Source: Nemertoderma westbladi (lineage: Eukaryota; Xenacoelomorpha; Nemertodermatida; Nemertodermatidae). Taken from it: DNA of 45,791 nt. Below the pieces are notes generated by a model. It was not told where the DNA came from, searched no databases, and was given only the letters and a program-made list of their open reading frames with translations. The translations under genes were made by a program, and so were the position numbers. This document shows positions 10,747-21,889 of the stretch, one piece after another (position 1 is the first letter of the stretch; the number at the start of each line of letters is the position of its first letter). The stretch spans positions 1 through 45,791 of the forward strand of contig JAUCBJ010004647.1 in assembly GCA_032718475.1 (NCBI GenBank). The letters run 5' to 3'.

Positions 10747-11460
10747 GTTAAAGTGTTAAAATTAATCTGGGTGCACCAAAGCAATAAACAAAAGTTTAAG
10801 ATGGTTACAGGACAAGTTGTATCTAGTCAAGTTTTTTAAAAATTATAAAAGAAACATTTTTATAGTCAAATTTTGTTTGTTTTTCTTTTAATTTTTAAAC
10901 TCCCGCTTCTTTTCTTGGGGGCTGCAGTCCCGAAACCCCGGCATTCCCTGTGTGCCCGTGGTGAAAGACTTTGAGACCATTTTTAAATAATTAATTCATG
11001 TTTGGTTTGTATCATCAGATAATAAATTGACTAAGCCTAAAGTAGGAGCTGTATTGAATGTTAACCAAATTAATATATAAATTACTACAATATTATATAA
11101 TTCAACAAAATCCTATTAAAAATATTGCAAGTAACCAGGAAATTTAATTAGTTTATCCATATGTAATGCTGAACACAGAATACAGGTCGACGCATGTCGA
11201 TTTTACCCTGGAGAGGTATAATTTTGATCGCAACAATAATATAGCAACCAATACAATGGGTACTATTCAGGACACATTACTGCATATTTTTTGAATGGCA
11301 TATGACAGTATGGTATTACAGTACAGCAGTATACCGGTATTGCTGTAGCAATACCGGTATAGCTGTAGGATGGGCTGCAATGCTGTGCTGTATTGTTTAT
11401 TGTATTTTCCGGTAGTTTTCAAAGGTTTTCAAATTGTAACACAATATGAGATATACAGTC
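10747..11460. other. non-coding with one strong hairpin
   Basis: AT-rich with no gene. At 11322-11367 there is a near-perfect inverted repeat: six base pairs, a two-base bulge, then fifteen base pairs (TATACCGGTATTGCT) closing on a two-base loop (GT). Its stem is built on ACCGGT, a word common across this window. Confidence 0.5.
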
Positions 11461-11464
11461 GGTG

Positions 11465-11660
11465 TCTCAAAGTGCATCTGTTCTTTGAGATTTTCTCAAA
11501 GTTTTTCTAAAAGTGTCTAAAAGTCATTACATTACTCCCAACGGCCGCTTTGAATTCTTGTAGACACTTTTACGTGGGAATCTCAAAGTGATTTCCTGCT
11601 TTCAGGCACTTTGAATTCTTTGAGAAATGTCACTTTGAGGTAGTTTGCGGCACTTTTAAT
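11465..11660. repeat. short CTTTGAG/CTCAAAG repeat cluster
   Basis: TCTCAAAGTG-type and CACTTTGA-type words occur at least eight times in both orientations, along with AATTCTTTGAGAA (twice), AAAAGTGTCTA and its inverse TAGACACTTTT. This looks like a fold-back or MITE-derived block; no clear termini or target duplication. Confidence 0.45.
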
Positions 11661-12400
11661 TCTTTGAGAAAATAAACTCCAAGGTATTCCTGATTGACAG
11701 CTCGTGGTAAGTTAACAGATTCAGAGGCATTCTCGGGGAACAATATTATGCGGGCAACAAAGTGATACTTGTGTGCTGGCCAGTTGTTGCATAGAAGCTA
11801 TATTCCCATTAATTTATCAAATTGAGGTTCCTGAGGTCATTACGGGATGGGTTTTCGGTCGCAAGTACAAATTGAATTTACGGCACCCTAAAGTCTTTCT
11901 AAAAAATATTCATTCAAATAATACATGAAACATAATTAGGGAAACAAGATTAATGCTTGACAAGATTGATTATTTTAATAACATAAACAATATCAGATTA
12001 ACAATTAATATAAGAGAAACTGCACTGTAGTATATCTCTGTGTATACGCAGTTTCATTATAATGACCTAAAGAAACCCTGTTGGGAGAAAGCTTGTAATA
12101 ACTTTTGTTATTCATTTCATTAGTCACCTCAGGTCAAACCGTACTACCTTAACTGTTTAATTAATATGATAACTATGTTGACGAGAGCCGCGCGAATTCC
12201 TTCTTAAAAACTAAGAAAGGCTTTCGACTTTCAAGTACAATAGAACGGCTATACAATCTTGTGTTGTTTTAGCTTAATAGAGATATTAAAATATCCCCTG
12301 CCGCTGGCGTTTATATTTGAGCATATTTTAAATGTTTGCCTCATATTCATACTCTGCTATTCTGCTATTCCTATTGACTCTGAGACGTACTGCCTGACTT
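11661..12400. other. non-coding, upstream flank of LINE-2
   Basis: No recognisable protein. The 5' end of the second LINE probably lies at the right side of this stretch, but I cannot place it exactly. Confidence 0.4.
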
Positions 12401-12548
12401 CTGCAAATAACACTGTTGTACCGGTACTGGGTTATGATGACAGTGGCTACCATAACTGCGGCCTTACCTGTGGACCTCGCATGTAAAAGGTTATACACGG
12501 GACTCTATTGTATCCATAGTTCAATCATGGCATCGTTTCACAGATGCA

Positions 12549-13754
12549 ATGTTTAAAGAAGCGAAAAATATATTGCTGTCATTGATTCCTGGTAGCGAAA
12601 GGGAGAAGAGTAAGCAATCCTTTGCAAAGTCGCGCCAATTAGGTGAGTCGTTTCGCAAGAATACCGTATGCAACATTCTGGATATTTTTGATTATGATGG
12701 GTTCATAAATCGAACTGGTAGACTTCCTCGATTTGTACCCAGTGATTTGGCTATAATTCCGCCTTTCGCTCTCAGTCACGCCGATACTGCTGTGATGCTT
12801 CGTCAATTGAGTGTCATGCAGGACCGTCTACCAGTAGTAGAGGCGGTTTGTCTGTCTCCGGGTGGATATTCCCCTTCTACAGCTTCTTCGCAACACGGTG
12901 CGATAGCTGTGGTTCCGGTACGGGTACCGGTAACTTCTTGTACCGGCAGCTGTAGTCAACAGTCACCCTACATCTGCAAACCTGATGGCAAGCCAGTTAT
13001 TTCAGTTCCTCGTAATAACACCCTTGCTAGCGGAGCTAATCGTACCGGTGAACCTAATTCGAACCTAAACTTCAGTGCTGCCCTAGGTCATAACCCTCTG
13101 GCACCCGTATTCGTCGCTGCATCACGATCTCTTTCTCCGTTATCTCAAGCGTCGTCGGGGCCTGCTACTACCGGTAGTGGCACTGGCAGGTCTAGCTTGG
13201 TAGCCAACAGCATGTATCCGAATGTTCCACAACAGTGTGATGAAGAATTCGCAGTTCCATATTCTCAGCGTAAGCGTGCTAAGCGGCAGTTGCGCAACCA
13301 GCAGCCGTCGACGGATAACTGGGCATCCAGCAGCGGCAGGCCATCATTTGTAAAAGGGTCCTCAACATCTACTAGTTTTCGCACAGTTCAACCTTCACGG
13401 AAGCTATTCTTAACAGGATGTCATCCTGACGTTGAAACTGCTACAATTACTGGATTTGTTAAAGATAAGCTCGGGTTTGATGTAATTTGCAAGAAAATTT
13501 CGTCAGACGCGGCTTCTGTTCGTTCGTTCCTGATTATTTGTTCTGACTCCGAGCGGACATTGCTTTTGAACCCTACTATCTGGCCTCTATATGCAAGAAT
13601 TAGGGACTTTGAACAGCGCAATCGTATCAATCCGAAATCGGCAACAAATTCCGGGTTTTCTGCTAGACCTAACAGCAGCAGCAGAGAAGTTTTGGATCCA
13701 CAGGTTCCTCAGGGTACCTCTATAGTACTAGTAGTCTATGGTACCTCAGGGTAA
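12549..13754 (+). CDS. LINE-2 ORF1 (gag-like RNA-binding protein)
   Basis: A 401-residue open frame. Residues 25-60 contain N-I-L-D-I-F-D-Y-D-G-F-I, matching the ORF1 of the first LINE. The middle (about 100-250) is Ser/Pro/Ala/Gly-rich and probably disordered, with a basic patch S-Q-R-K-R-A-K-R. The carboxy-terminal part (about 280-360, starting SRKLFLTGCHPDVETATITG) is the RRM-like region that binds element RNA in related ORF1 proteins. ATG 12549 is the first start in this open stretch, but homology with the other LINE extends upstream (T-R-D-S-I-V-S-I-V-Q-S-W just before the ATG), so the original start was further 5' and its frame is closed by TAA near 12449. Stop at 13752; ORF2 begins two bases later. 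Confidence 0.8.
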   Translation: MFKEAKNILLSLIPGSEREKSKQSFAKSRQLGESFRKNTVCNILDIFDYDGFINRTGRLPRFVPSDLAIIPPFALSHADTAVMLRQLSVMQDRLPVVEAVCLSPGGYSPSTASSQHGAIAVVPVRVPVTSCTGSCSQQSPYICKPDGKPVISVPRNNTLASGANRTGEPNSNLNFSAALGHNPLAPVFVAASRSLSPLSQASSGPATTGSGTGRSSLVANSMYPNVPQQCDEEFAVPYSQRKRAKRQLRNQQPSTDNWASSSGRPSFVKGSSTSTSFRTVQPSRKLFLTGCHPDVETATITGFVKDKLGFDVICKKISSDAASVRSFLIICSDSERTLLLNPTIWPLYARIRDFEQRNRINPKSATNSGFSARPNSSSREVLDPQVPQGTSIVLVVYGTSG

Positions 13755-13756
13755 CT

Positions 13757-14038
13757 ATGGCATCTCTAAATAATATAAAAATTGTATCATGGAATTGCAA
13801 TTCCATAAAACATCCAACATCGCAGAGAGTCATACAAGACTATTGCAATGTTGGTTGTGATATTATATTGCTGCAAGAACTTTGTATTCCTAAGCAGGAA
13901 TTATCTTTGCTGTCCCAATTACACCCACAATACTTAGGTAGTGGGGTGTCACCAGTATGCAATTCTGCCGGTATACTGTCTGGGCGTCCCTATGGTGGTG
14001 TAGCCATCCTGTATAACAATAAAATTTATCATGCTGTA
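13757..14038 (+). pseudogene. LINE-2 ORF2, endonuclease amino-terminal part
   Basis: Starts at ATG 13757, two bases after the ORF1 stop. It shows the AP-endonuclease opening motif W-N-C-N-S-I-K, the metal-binding L-L-Q-E box and S-G-R-P-Y-G-G-V-A-I-L-Y, all in register with the first LINE. Unlike that copy it keeps the canonical Trp-Asn at the start. The frame runs into the LTR of the outer element after 14038. Coding resumes in the same phase at 40821. Confidence 0.9.
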
Positions 14039-14164
14039 TATAGAATTATATTCCCTAAATGCCGTGGATTTTCAAAATTTTATTTTATTCGAATTAACTT
14101 TGTAAAGATTGCTTTGAGTTCTCATTCGTATTGGTTCTATCATTTGTACACCTATTGGTCAAGT

Positions 14165-14239
14165 GGTTCAGTAGCTCAGTCGGTAGAGCGTTGGAAATTA
14201 TATGTGTAGTAGGTATTGAGTTCGAATCCTAGTAAGTGC
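14165..14239 (+). promoter_or_regulatory. tRNA-like sequence with Pol III A and B boxes in 5' LTR
   Basis: TAGCTCAGTCGGTAGAGC (14172-14189) is an excellent A box/D-arm, and GTTCGAATCC (14220-14229) an excellent B box/T-loop, 38 bases apart as in tRNA genes. The acceptor, anticodon and T stems do not pair properly, so this is not a functional tRNA; it is a tRNA-derived (SINE-like) block. A T-rich stretch follows at 14243-14251, a plausible Pol III stop. It could drive short Pol III transcripts from the LTR. Confidence 0.75.
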
Positions 14240-14407
14240 GAATTATTTTTTGTACAGAATTTCAACTCATTTAAATTAACCGCTACAAATTAATTGCATT
14301 TGTCTGTACCAATGAGACTGTAGTTATTTGATTGTAACCAATGTCGTGCAAGTTATATATTAGCTGGACCAATAGCTATCTTTAAAACCCCGTTAGAACC
14401 TATAGAA

Positions 14408-14429
14408 CAATCGAGAATTTTCTCGATTG
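14408..14429. repeat. 10-bp perfect palindrome upstream of the LTR TATA box
   Basis: CAATCGAGAA-TT-TTCTCGATTG, located 19 bases upstream of the TATA box. Possible binding site for a dimeric factor; duplicated in the 3' LTR. Confidence 0.55.
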
Positions 14430-14447
14430 ATTGCGGCACAAATTTAG

Positions 14448-14456
14448 TATATAAAG
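14448..14456 (+). promoter_or_regulatory. TATA box of outer-element LTR
   Basis: GTATATAAAG in an otherwise suitable setting. The predicted start is about 30 bases downstream near 14480, with AATAAA about 100 bases later, giving a short R region. Copy in the 3' LTR at about 39330-39338. Confidence 0.6.
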
Positions 14457-14577
14457 GTGCGATTTGTTCATTAGTTACCAATCTTATACTTTACAGATTA
14501 TATCTCACACACATCACTTCAATTCTGTCGTGCTTAGTTTATTTCAGATTACATTGTATTATAATTATATCTTCTGT

Positions 14578-14583
14578 AATAAA
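14578..14583 (+). terminator. AATAAA polyadenylation signal in outer LTR
   Basis: TCTGTAATAAAGTC, about 125 bases downstream of the TATA box. In the 3' LTR the equivalent (about 39460-39465) would end the genomic transcript. Confidence 0.6.
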
Positions 14584-15941
14584 GTCAGAATTATCGCTAA
14601 TCTGCTTTTCTATCTGTTTTACCATGATTCACTACGGTGAACAAAGTTAAGGGACAGGATGGCCGGCTAGAGATCGGGCCGCAGCAATGAACGGGAACAT
14701 CACAGGAATGTAGACGAGAGACAACCCGCAATACCATCTTGAGTTATTCGCCCATCGCCTGAAAGGTTAGACAGCGTTCGACGCCTTGCTACCTAAGTAT
14801 AAGACCAAAAGATCAAAAGGTAGAAGTAGTGACACGCTGTGAGCCTAAAATTACACCTTAGGGACTGTACTGTCTTGATTCAGGAAAAACCACAGTAGAC
14901 CTTCACATTCCTATGGGGGGGGGGGGGGGGAGAGCAGGCAGATACTAGTACGCAGATAGGACGTAGGCACACCGGTACGAAGCATACAAATTGGTAGGGT
15001 GCAGCAAACTGTACGCCTAACTCTTGCTAAGTACAGGTGTGTGTGCGACTATTTGTAGTACGACAGTGTCCATTGCATTAGAACTTGTAGGCTAGGGGTG
15101 TTGCTGTGTTTTCACCTGAATTGGGATTGTACCGTTCAGGCGGTAGGGCAGTTTACAGCTAGGCGCAAATAAATTGAGGCTATTAGGGATATACTAACAT
15201 CTACCGTGTCCCCGCCAACGCCCTAATAGGAAGTTACCCGGACTACCTGGGTGACTAAAATTCTAGATAGGAGCCAGGATAGCTATTAGTAACTGTACGC
15301 CTACAGTAGTAAACTAACACATCTCTTCTTAGTATCAGGGACCTGGTACCTAAAATTGCCGAATTCTGGGCGTAGCATTAACCCTATGCCTGAATTTGAG
15401 TCCTGGAAATACGCAAGAGGGGAAGGAACCTTATCATTCGTGAGTATTGGACCTACAAGTTACAAAATTAGAATATTCGTAAAATGCACACCGTACCCAG
15501 TAATTATATATGTGAAGGAGCAAAACTGCTTTGACCGTTCAGAATTAACACACGCGCGTTAGAAATTATTTACACCTCAAAATATATAAAATTAACTTTG
15601 TCCGTACTGTGCTTTGCCCGCTAGTTAGACATCTCCAAATCTCTGCCTGTACCTAGCTAGCGTCTCTTCGCCCAACCATATAAATCACACCGCGGCAAAG
15701 TGTACGAGCCCCTTAGTCCGTCAGTGAGTCAGCCTGATTTTAGGATTCGCTGCGCGGGATTTGTTTTATCGAAGTTTGTCTGCTCGTAGACTGTTTTCTG
15801 CCTCACCGGTTATAAGAGATCGATACTGCAATATATTCGCTTACTTAGAGTTTACTGTTTTGGTGAGAAGGTCGGATTTATGATTTGATTCACAAACTTT
15901 ACAGTAGGATATTGCAGGTATTGTTACCGTCTCTTCCAATA

Positions 15942-16756
15942 GTAGGAATGTGTTTTACTGAACTACGGTTCGGTAGGACTAAAGTTATTTGAAAATTTTG
16001 TATTTTGAGGTAAAAGTTTGTATTTGATTAGCTAAGTGCTAATTTTTTGAAATAAAAATTTGATTTGAACCGCGTGTAAAATATTTTTGGAATTGAATAC
16101 CGGTGTTTAAAAAGGGGTTTAAATACCATATTGTACCGGTACAAAATTTTTCGTAAAAGTAAAACCTAACTCTTTTGTTTTTTCAGGATTCAGAACTCAT
16201 TTCTAGACTGTAACGGGTGCAAGACCGTGTTTAGCAAGTTTGGGAGATAGATAACTCAACAACTTTGGTTGGGAAAATCGCGTTTCGTCCGCAACGCTGA
16301 AAACGGAAAGGTTCACGTCCGGTTTGTATCTGGGAATCTGTTTTTCTGGAGAATTATTGGAGTGGGTGAGTTCGAAAAGTTGCATAAATAAGTTAGGCAT
16401 TACCGTATTAGTTAAAATTATTGTGGGTTCCACTGTCTCAAGTATTTATGCATTCCGTATGATTTCTTTGTTCATTGCTGAATTAGTCCGTATTATTGTA
16501 TTTAATTTACCTTTTGATAACGCATATCGTTATCCGATTTATTTGTTATAAAATTGGCCGCTAGGCTAATTTTATTATATACTTATTCCGTGACATTTAT
16601 TTGCTGTAAAATTGGCCGTTTTAGGCTAATTTTATCCATCTGCTATAAAATCGGCCGGTAGGCTAATTTTATATGACTGTAATTAGTACCGTTTAGATAT
16701 AAAAACGGTAAGTTTGATACTTTGACACTCACTTTACTTGACTTACAACTACCGAA
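15942..16756 (+). other. outer element leader with probable intron acceptor and hairpins
   Basis: Non-coding between the 5' LTR and gag. CCTAAC followed by TCTTTTGTTTTTTCAG (ending 16186) is a textbook branch point, polypyrimidine tract and 3' splice site. TTTTGAGGTAAAAGT at about 16004-16018 is the nearest possible donor, so a leader intron of about 175 bases is plausible. Three repeated hairpins follow at 16549-16671. ACGGTAAGT at 16705-16713 is a further donor-like site just before the gag ATG. Confidence 0.6.
16549..16671 (+). repeat. three repeated hairpins upstream of gag
   Basis: Three copies of a stem-loop with arms TAAAATTGGCC and GGCTAATTTTA lie at 16549-16574, 16607-16634 and 16646-16671. 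Loop and stem base changes differ between copies, for example TCGGCC in the third, while the arms stay paired. The last copy is 85 bases before the gag start. Position and repetition fit a packaging, dimerisation or translation-control element of the genomic RNA, but this is inference. Confidence 0.65.
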
Positions 16757-19700
16757 ATGAGTGACAAACAAGACTATACGAAGAACACACCTACCAACTA
16801 TGACTCGTGTGACGCGGATAAGTCAGCAGCGGAGGAACAACAGGGGAAGACTCGCGAGCCTACCGAACCTACACCGTGTGCGTCACCAGTACATCCAACG
16901 GGAGTACCGGATGCCGTAGTACGAGGCGACGGCAGGACCGAGGACTTTCTAACTGTTCCGCAACCTAGATACAGGGAAACGGACATGGTAAGTTCAGCAG
17001 GAAGTCAGGAGAGCGTGGTTAGAAGCGTCGGTGGATACATGGCGCATATTACCAGGAGTATTGGAGAAGGCCAACGCATATTAGACGGGTTGACCGCTCC
17101 GATGTCTCGATTCGAGTTCTACACCCTCCAGGTTAGAGTACAGAGTAAAGTATATAAGTCCGTAGATAATGTAGTTGGCCTACAAGATCTAGCTAGACAG
17201 AGACAGGACATGGATACTCAACTTAGAATCCTCGGGAAACTAATGATCGCTAGAGAGAAACTGATTCAGTTTAAGTCGACGATTAGACAGATACAACAGG
17301 AACAAGCGGACCAGTTGTTAGGTGAGTCAGTTTCGGACGAATTATTACAGCCCGAGGAAGAACAGGAACTGTACCGACTGGATGGACAATTGAAACATCT
17401 GACGGACCACTTACGTATGTGCGGCGAAGACGTCGGCGATTTGGAAACCGTGCCGGAATATACGAGGGAAACTTCACCCGTACGAATCGAATCGGCACCG
17501 GGAATACTGGACCAATCGTTAGTGAGTATTCGCAGCGAAATTGGCGAGATAAGTATCGTGACGTCAGAAATTTCCAGACAGCAACAACAACATGATAGAC
17601 AACAACGGGAAGCGGAGGAACAAGCTCAATTGTTGATGGCACAAGCGGCGGTAGAAGAAGAAAAACTACGTGTTGCGAATGTTGCAAGAATCTCTCATCT
17701 GCAAGAACAAGCCGAGTTGGAAGCGGCCGAGATGGAAAGGTTGGAGTTGGACATCACCCAACAAGCGGCAGCGGCCGAGTTAGCGCAACGAACGGCAGCA
17801 GCCAAGTTAGAGCGACAAACGGCAGCAGCAGCGGCTGAGTTAGAGCGACAGAGGTTAGTATCAGAAGCGAGAGCCGAGATGAAAAAACGGCAAATAAAGG
17901 CTCAATCAGCTATATGACAAGCGGAGTTTGAGGCGCAACAACAACAGACGGAACAACGCGAGAAGGAAGTTAAACTTCATTTCGAACTCGGGAAGAAGGC
18001 GAGAGAATTAGCCAACGCGAAGGAAAATCTGGATCTACAAGCCCGCGATCGATCGATGAGATCTCGAGACGGACATGACTTGGACCAGATAGAGGTAAGA
18101 CATCGCCAAATTCAGGAACGGAAGAAGGAAGGAAGCGTAGGAGCACCCGGACGGGAACGACAATTAGTAAAGGACTTGTGTCAACGATTCCCACAGGTAA
18201 CTCATATGTTTGCACCGGTTACGACTAAGGAACCTGTTTCGATTGCGGGTAGTAGTAACATTTCTCCTATCCATGGTGCGACGGAACACAGGTTTGTTAT
18301 TCCGGACGAGTTTACACCGCCAAGAGCAACGTCGTCGCCTATTCCGAAAGTCAAGGTAAGTAACCCACCGATTACAGATCGTAGTAGTTTGTTGACTGGA
18401 CCTGCACTACTGACGACAAAACAGGTGAGTCCACCGTCGACACCTAAACCTGTTACACACTACGCTTACCCAATGACGTTTAGGCCAACAAGGCCTTTGG
18501 ATTCAAACGCTGTCATTCGCCCACCGGTTCAGTTCACATCGCAATCTACGACTTCGAGGAAGACTTGTGAGCCTACCGAACAACGGAGATCAGTGGACGG
18601 TGTTCCGAAACGAAACGTGAGAATTCGTACGACGCAACGGACGCGAGCACGTCGACCACCATATCCAGATGATAGTAGTACTTCGAGCGAATCGGATTAC
18701 CCGAAACGCGAGGTATTTAGAACAGGGGCGGCCGATGAATATAAACGCGAGCGTTCAGACAACTCCTTTGCAGACAATCCTCCACAGAATACACCAACAC
18801 AGAAGGCGTTACAACCAACGGACGCAATAAGTACACAACAGTTCGCCGACATCCTGCGACCAGTTGTTAACAAGTTGGCTCAGATCGAGGAACGTCTGGA
18901 GGAAGGTTACACCGACAGTTCGAGAAATTCTGAATTCGAACACAACAGACACCCGAAGGAACCACAAAGACCGGTACCTTCAAACCCCACATCGTATCAG
19001 GGAAAAGCGCCAAGAAGGGATATCAACATTACCAACCAAGGACGCGAAACTCTGAACGTTGCCGAGGAGATAGCGTAATTCGCAGCCAGACAAGGATTGC
19101 CGGTGCAACAACCACCGAAGTTTTCCGGTAGCTAAAAACACTGGCATACTTTCGTAGACTATATCGAATCCCAGATCGCCGTGTGCGCCTTTACATCACG
19201 GGAGAAGTTCAATTACCTGCTCCAAACGTTGTCAGGAGAACCTAAACGTTTGGCAGAGACCTTCGTTGGTGTACCAGACGCCTTCGAATTAGCGTACGAT
19301 CGTTTAACTTCGATATACGGAGGTACAGTCAGTATGGCCAGGTCAGTAATAGAGGAACTCTGTAAGGGAGGGGCTATTACTAAACCCGTCGACTTATTAA
19401 AACTGGCCGACGAGATAAAGAACGCTATCACTACTTTAAGATCCATTGGACAACTTGACTACGGGAATACCCCTACAGTCCTATTAAAGATCATAGGACG
19501 ACTCCACCATCGACTTCGTCGGGAGTGGAGAAAGGTCGAATACCAGCGAGAAGAGCGGGGTGGATTCTTAAAATTAGAAGATGTGTACCTTTTAATATCC
19601 AGGGAGGCAGTAGTAGAAACTCGATCTAACTACACTGACCAGCACATCGTGGCAGAAGGAATCACATTGCCATCCTCCAACCGACAAAAACCCCAGACAA

Positions 19701-20809
19701 CATCCACCAAGACGGCCACTTACGCCACATCGACGGAAACCCGACAATTCTCGGACGGTAGTAGAGTATCTGCGCCCATTGGGACAAAACAGACGAGACA
19801 GCAACTTGGTACCGACTTCAGTGGCTGCCAATACTGCGAGCATTTAGGCAAGCGGTATATCGGTCACAAGTTACGAGGTTGTCGACAATTTCGCGAGTTG
19901 AACTCGGAAGAACGACGGCTGCAAATACGGCCATTGGACTCTTGTTGGCGGTGTACGCGACACGGACACGTCCGTAAAGATTGCCCAAATACCGACACTT
20001 GTCCATCCTGTGGACGCAACCACGACGGTCTGCTCCACACAGACAGCCACACGCCGACAAAACGCTTCGCCAGGGAACACCCGGAAGCAGCAGCGAGATG
20101 TGATGCGGCCTACAGAAAACGAGAATCGAAAACGACTCCAACCTTCGTGACCCATATTGAGGATTGCTTCTCAGAACAATCCGGATCGTCGGACGAAGAG
20201 TTAGAAGACGACGACGAATATTCCAATGGAGACGAACAACCGTCGATCGCGCTTCTGACTACTGACCAACTGAAGGGATTCAGTGTAATTCCGATTAAGA
20301 TTACTGGCACAAAGGGGAGTAAGAGAATCTACGCGATTCTAGATTCAGCCTCATCTCACAGTTACGTGGATGAAAAGATAGCTGACGTCGTGACGGATCT
20401 CAGACAAGGTAAGCGCGTCAGTTATACCGTAAGTAGTATGCACGGACAGCGTGCAATACCAGTGACACGAGTCAAGTTAAACTTAGACTCTCTTCTTCCG
20501 AAATCGCAACACAGCGAGAGGGAGAGGTCTTTGTTACCCTTTAAAGATCTAACCTTTGCGGCCACGAAGGACTTTAGTAACCTACTAGGTCCAGTGCCGG
20601 AACAATCTCTAGAGGACCGTAAGTATTTCAGACACCTTGGTGTACCCGAATGTCCTGTCAATTATAGATCGGTAGCCATGCTGATCGGGACAGACCAATT
20701 CAACCTACATCAGGTGTGGGAAACCAGACCATCGGCAGTCGTAGCGGGAAACGCATACGCCTGCAGAACGCCGATAGGGTGGTATACTCGAGCGCCTGTG
20801 CGCACACTA

Positions 20810-21880
20810 GACGTAAGTGACGAGGAAGATGATGTACAAAGTACATGTAGTTTATTAACTACAAATTCAATTCATTCCTTCTCACACGACGTGAACCATA
20901 CTACACTACAGTCGACAAAACGTGACAGACGTGTGACTAGTATGATAAGTCACAAGGAGCAGCTAACCCACCAGGTGAGTTTAGAACTTGGGGAGAAGAC
21001 GAGTCAGCTAGAGATTCCATCGACGACAGATGATAACGCCGGAAGGCTTGCGAGTCTACCTACCCCAACGACCTCAACAATGCCCGTCGATACAAAGAAA
21101 AAGACGACGGCGGCGAAACTCAAGAAAAAACCGAAGGCGAAATGGAAAGATATAACTTCAAAGGTCAAGAGAGGAAGACTTGCGAGCCTTTCTACAACAG
21201 ACATATCGCCAGACGGTCAACCAGACACGTTACTAGACAGCCAACCAGACATTTTACCAGACATATCACAAAATGTTCTACCAGACATTAGTAACGCACT
21301 GACAAACAGTAAAGCCGCAGTTTCTCTATTGGAGCGGCCTTCTATTGACAAACAACCAGATACGTTACCAGACGTATCGCCAGACACATTACTAGACAGT
21401 CGACTAGACACTAGTAACGTACTGACAAATAGTGAAGCCGCAGTTTCCCTATTGGAGCGGCCTTGTATTGACAAACTACCAATTTTGACACACTTGAGCA
21501 ACCATAAGCACGGTGAAACCTCATGTATTACAGATGTGGGTAGTACCTACGCTAATGTAAATACAGGTGTTACTTTGCGCTCATGAGACATACCGAACTT
21601 GCAACCTATGGTGAAACCTGGGATTAATATCGGCAGAAAAATAAGCTTACCGAAACCCACTGACCCCATAGAGTTCAAACCACCATTAACGATCGACTTA
21701 CAAAGTACTGACAATCAAGGTAAGAAGACAAAGAAGGACAAATTACTTGTAGACCCGGACGGATCAACAGTCAACAAGGGAATACTTACTGGCGGACCCG
21801 TGGGCCCTTCTAGTAAATCAAAACCTTCCAAAATCTCCATTGACTTACCTGATGACGTCACAAATACTTACGTCGACCGT
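20810..21880 (+). repeat. repeat-rich in-frame spacer replacing RT/RNase H
   Basis: Between the protease end and the pre-integrase domain the frame stays open for about 357 codons (apart from TGA 21584), but the translation has low complexity: Ser/Thr/Asp/Lys-rich, with G-R-L-A-S-L twice (21041, 21173), and a duplicated block A-A-V-S-L-L-E-R-P (about 21310 and 21433) within Q-P-D-T-L-L-D-type repeats. A BEL/Pao element should have more than 2 kb of RT and RNase H here. No RT motif was seen in any forward frame. This is a replacement or expansion, not a simple cut. Confidence 0.8.
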
Positions 21881-21889
21881 ATTGTAAAC

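Larger units (their letters stand above)
12400..14038 (+). mobile_element. LINE-2, left part (split by the outer LTR element)
   Basis: Left segment of a second CR1/L2-like LINE related to the one at 4.3-8.6 kb. It comprises ORF1 and the first 94 codons of ORF2, and ends in the target duplication CTGTA at 14034-14038. The element resumes at 40821. Conceptually removing 14039-40820 leaves the endonuclease frame uninterrupted across the junction, which identifies the two pieces as one element. Confidence 0.9.
14039..15941 (+). repeat. 5' LTR of the outer element (1,903 bp)
   Basis: Matches 38921-40815 along its whole length. By eye I find three substitutions (a T/C near 14157, a T/C just before the G run, a T/G near 15099) and a G-run of 16 versus 8 bases at 14915-14930, which explains the 8-bp length difference. 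It begins TATAGAATTA and ends CTTCCAATA, giving TAT...ATA ends instead of the usual TGT...ACA. It contains a tRNA-like Pol III promoter block, a TATA box and a polyadenylation signal. An open frame of 68 codons at 15356-15562 is repeated in the other LTR but has no coding features. Confidence 0.93.

Noticed and set aside
14165-14239. Functional tRNA gene
   Set aside because: A and B boxes are good, but acceptor, anticodon and T stems do not pair.
15356-15562. 68-codon frame present in both outer LTRs (also 40230-40436)
   Set aside because: Duplicated only because the LTR is duplicated; no coding features.
14039-15941. LTR as an independent segmental duplication
   Set aside because: The matching 5-bp target duplication, polypurine tract and internal retroelement genes show a true LTR pair.
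19818-20155. Cys-rich minus-strand frames
   Set aside because: Shadows of the nucleocapsid region of the outer gag.
20342-20353. Protease inactivated by D-S-A
   Set aside because: I believe Ala in place of Gly after Asp-Ser also occurs in BEL/Pao proteases, so it is not evidence of loss.
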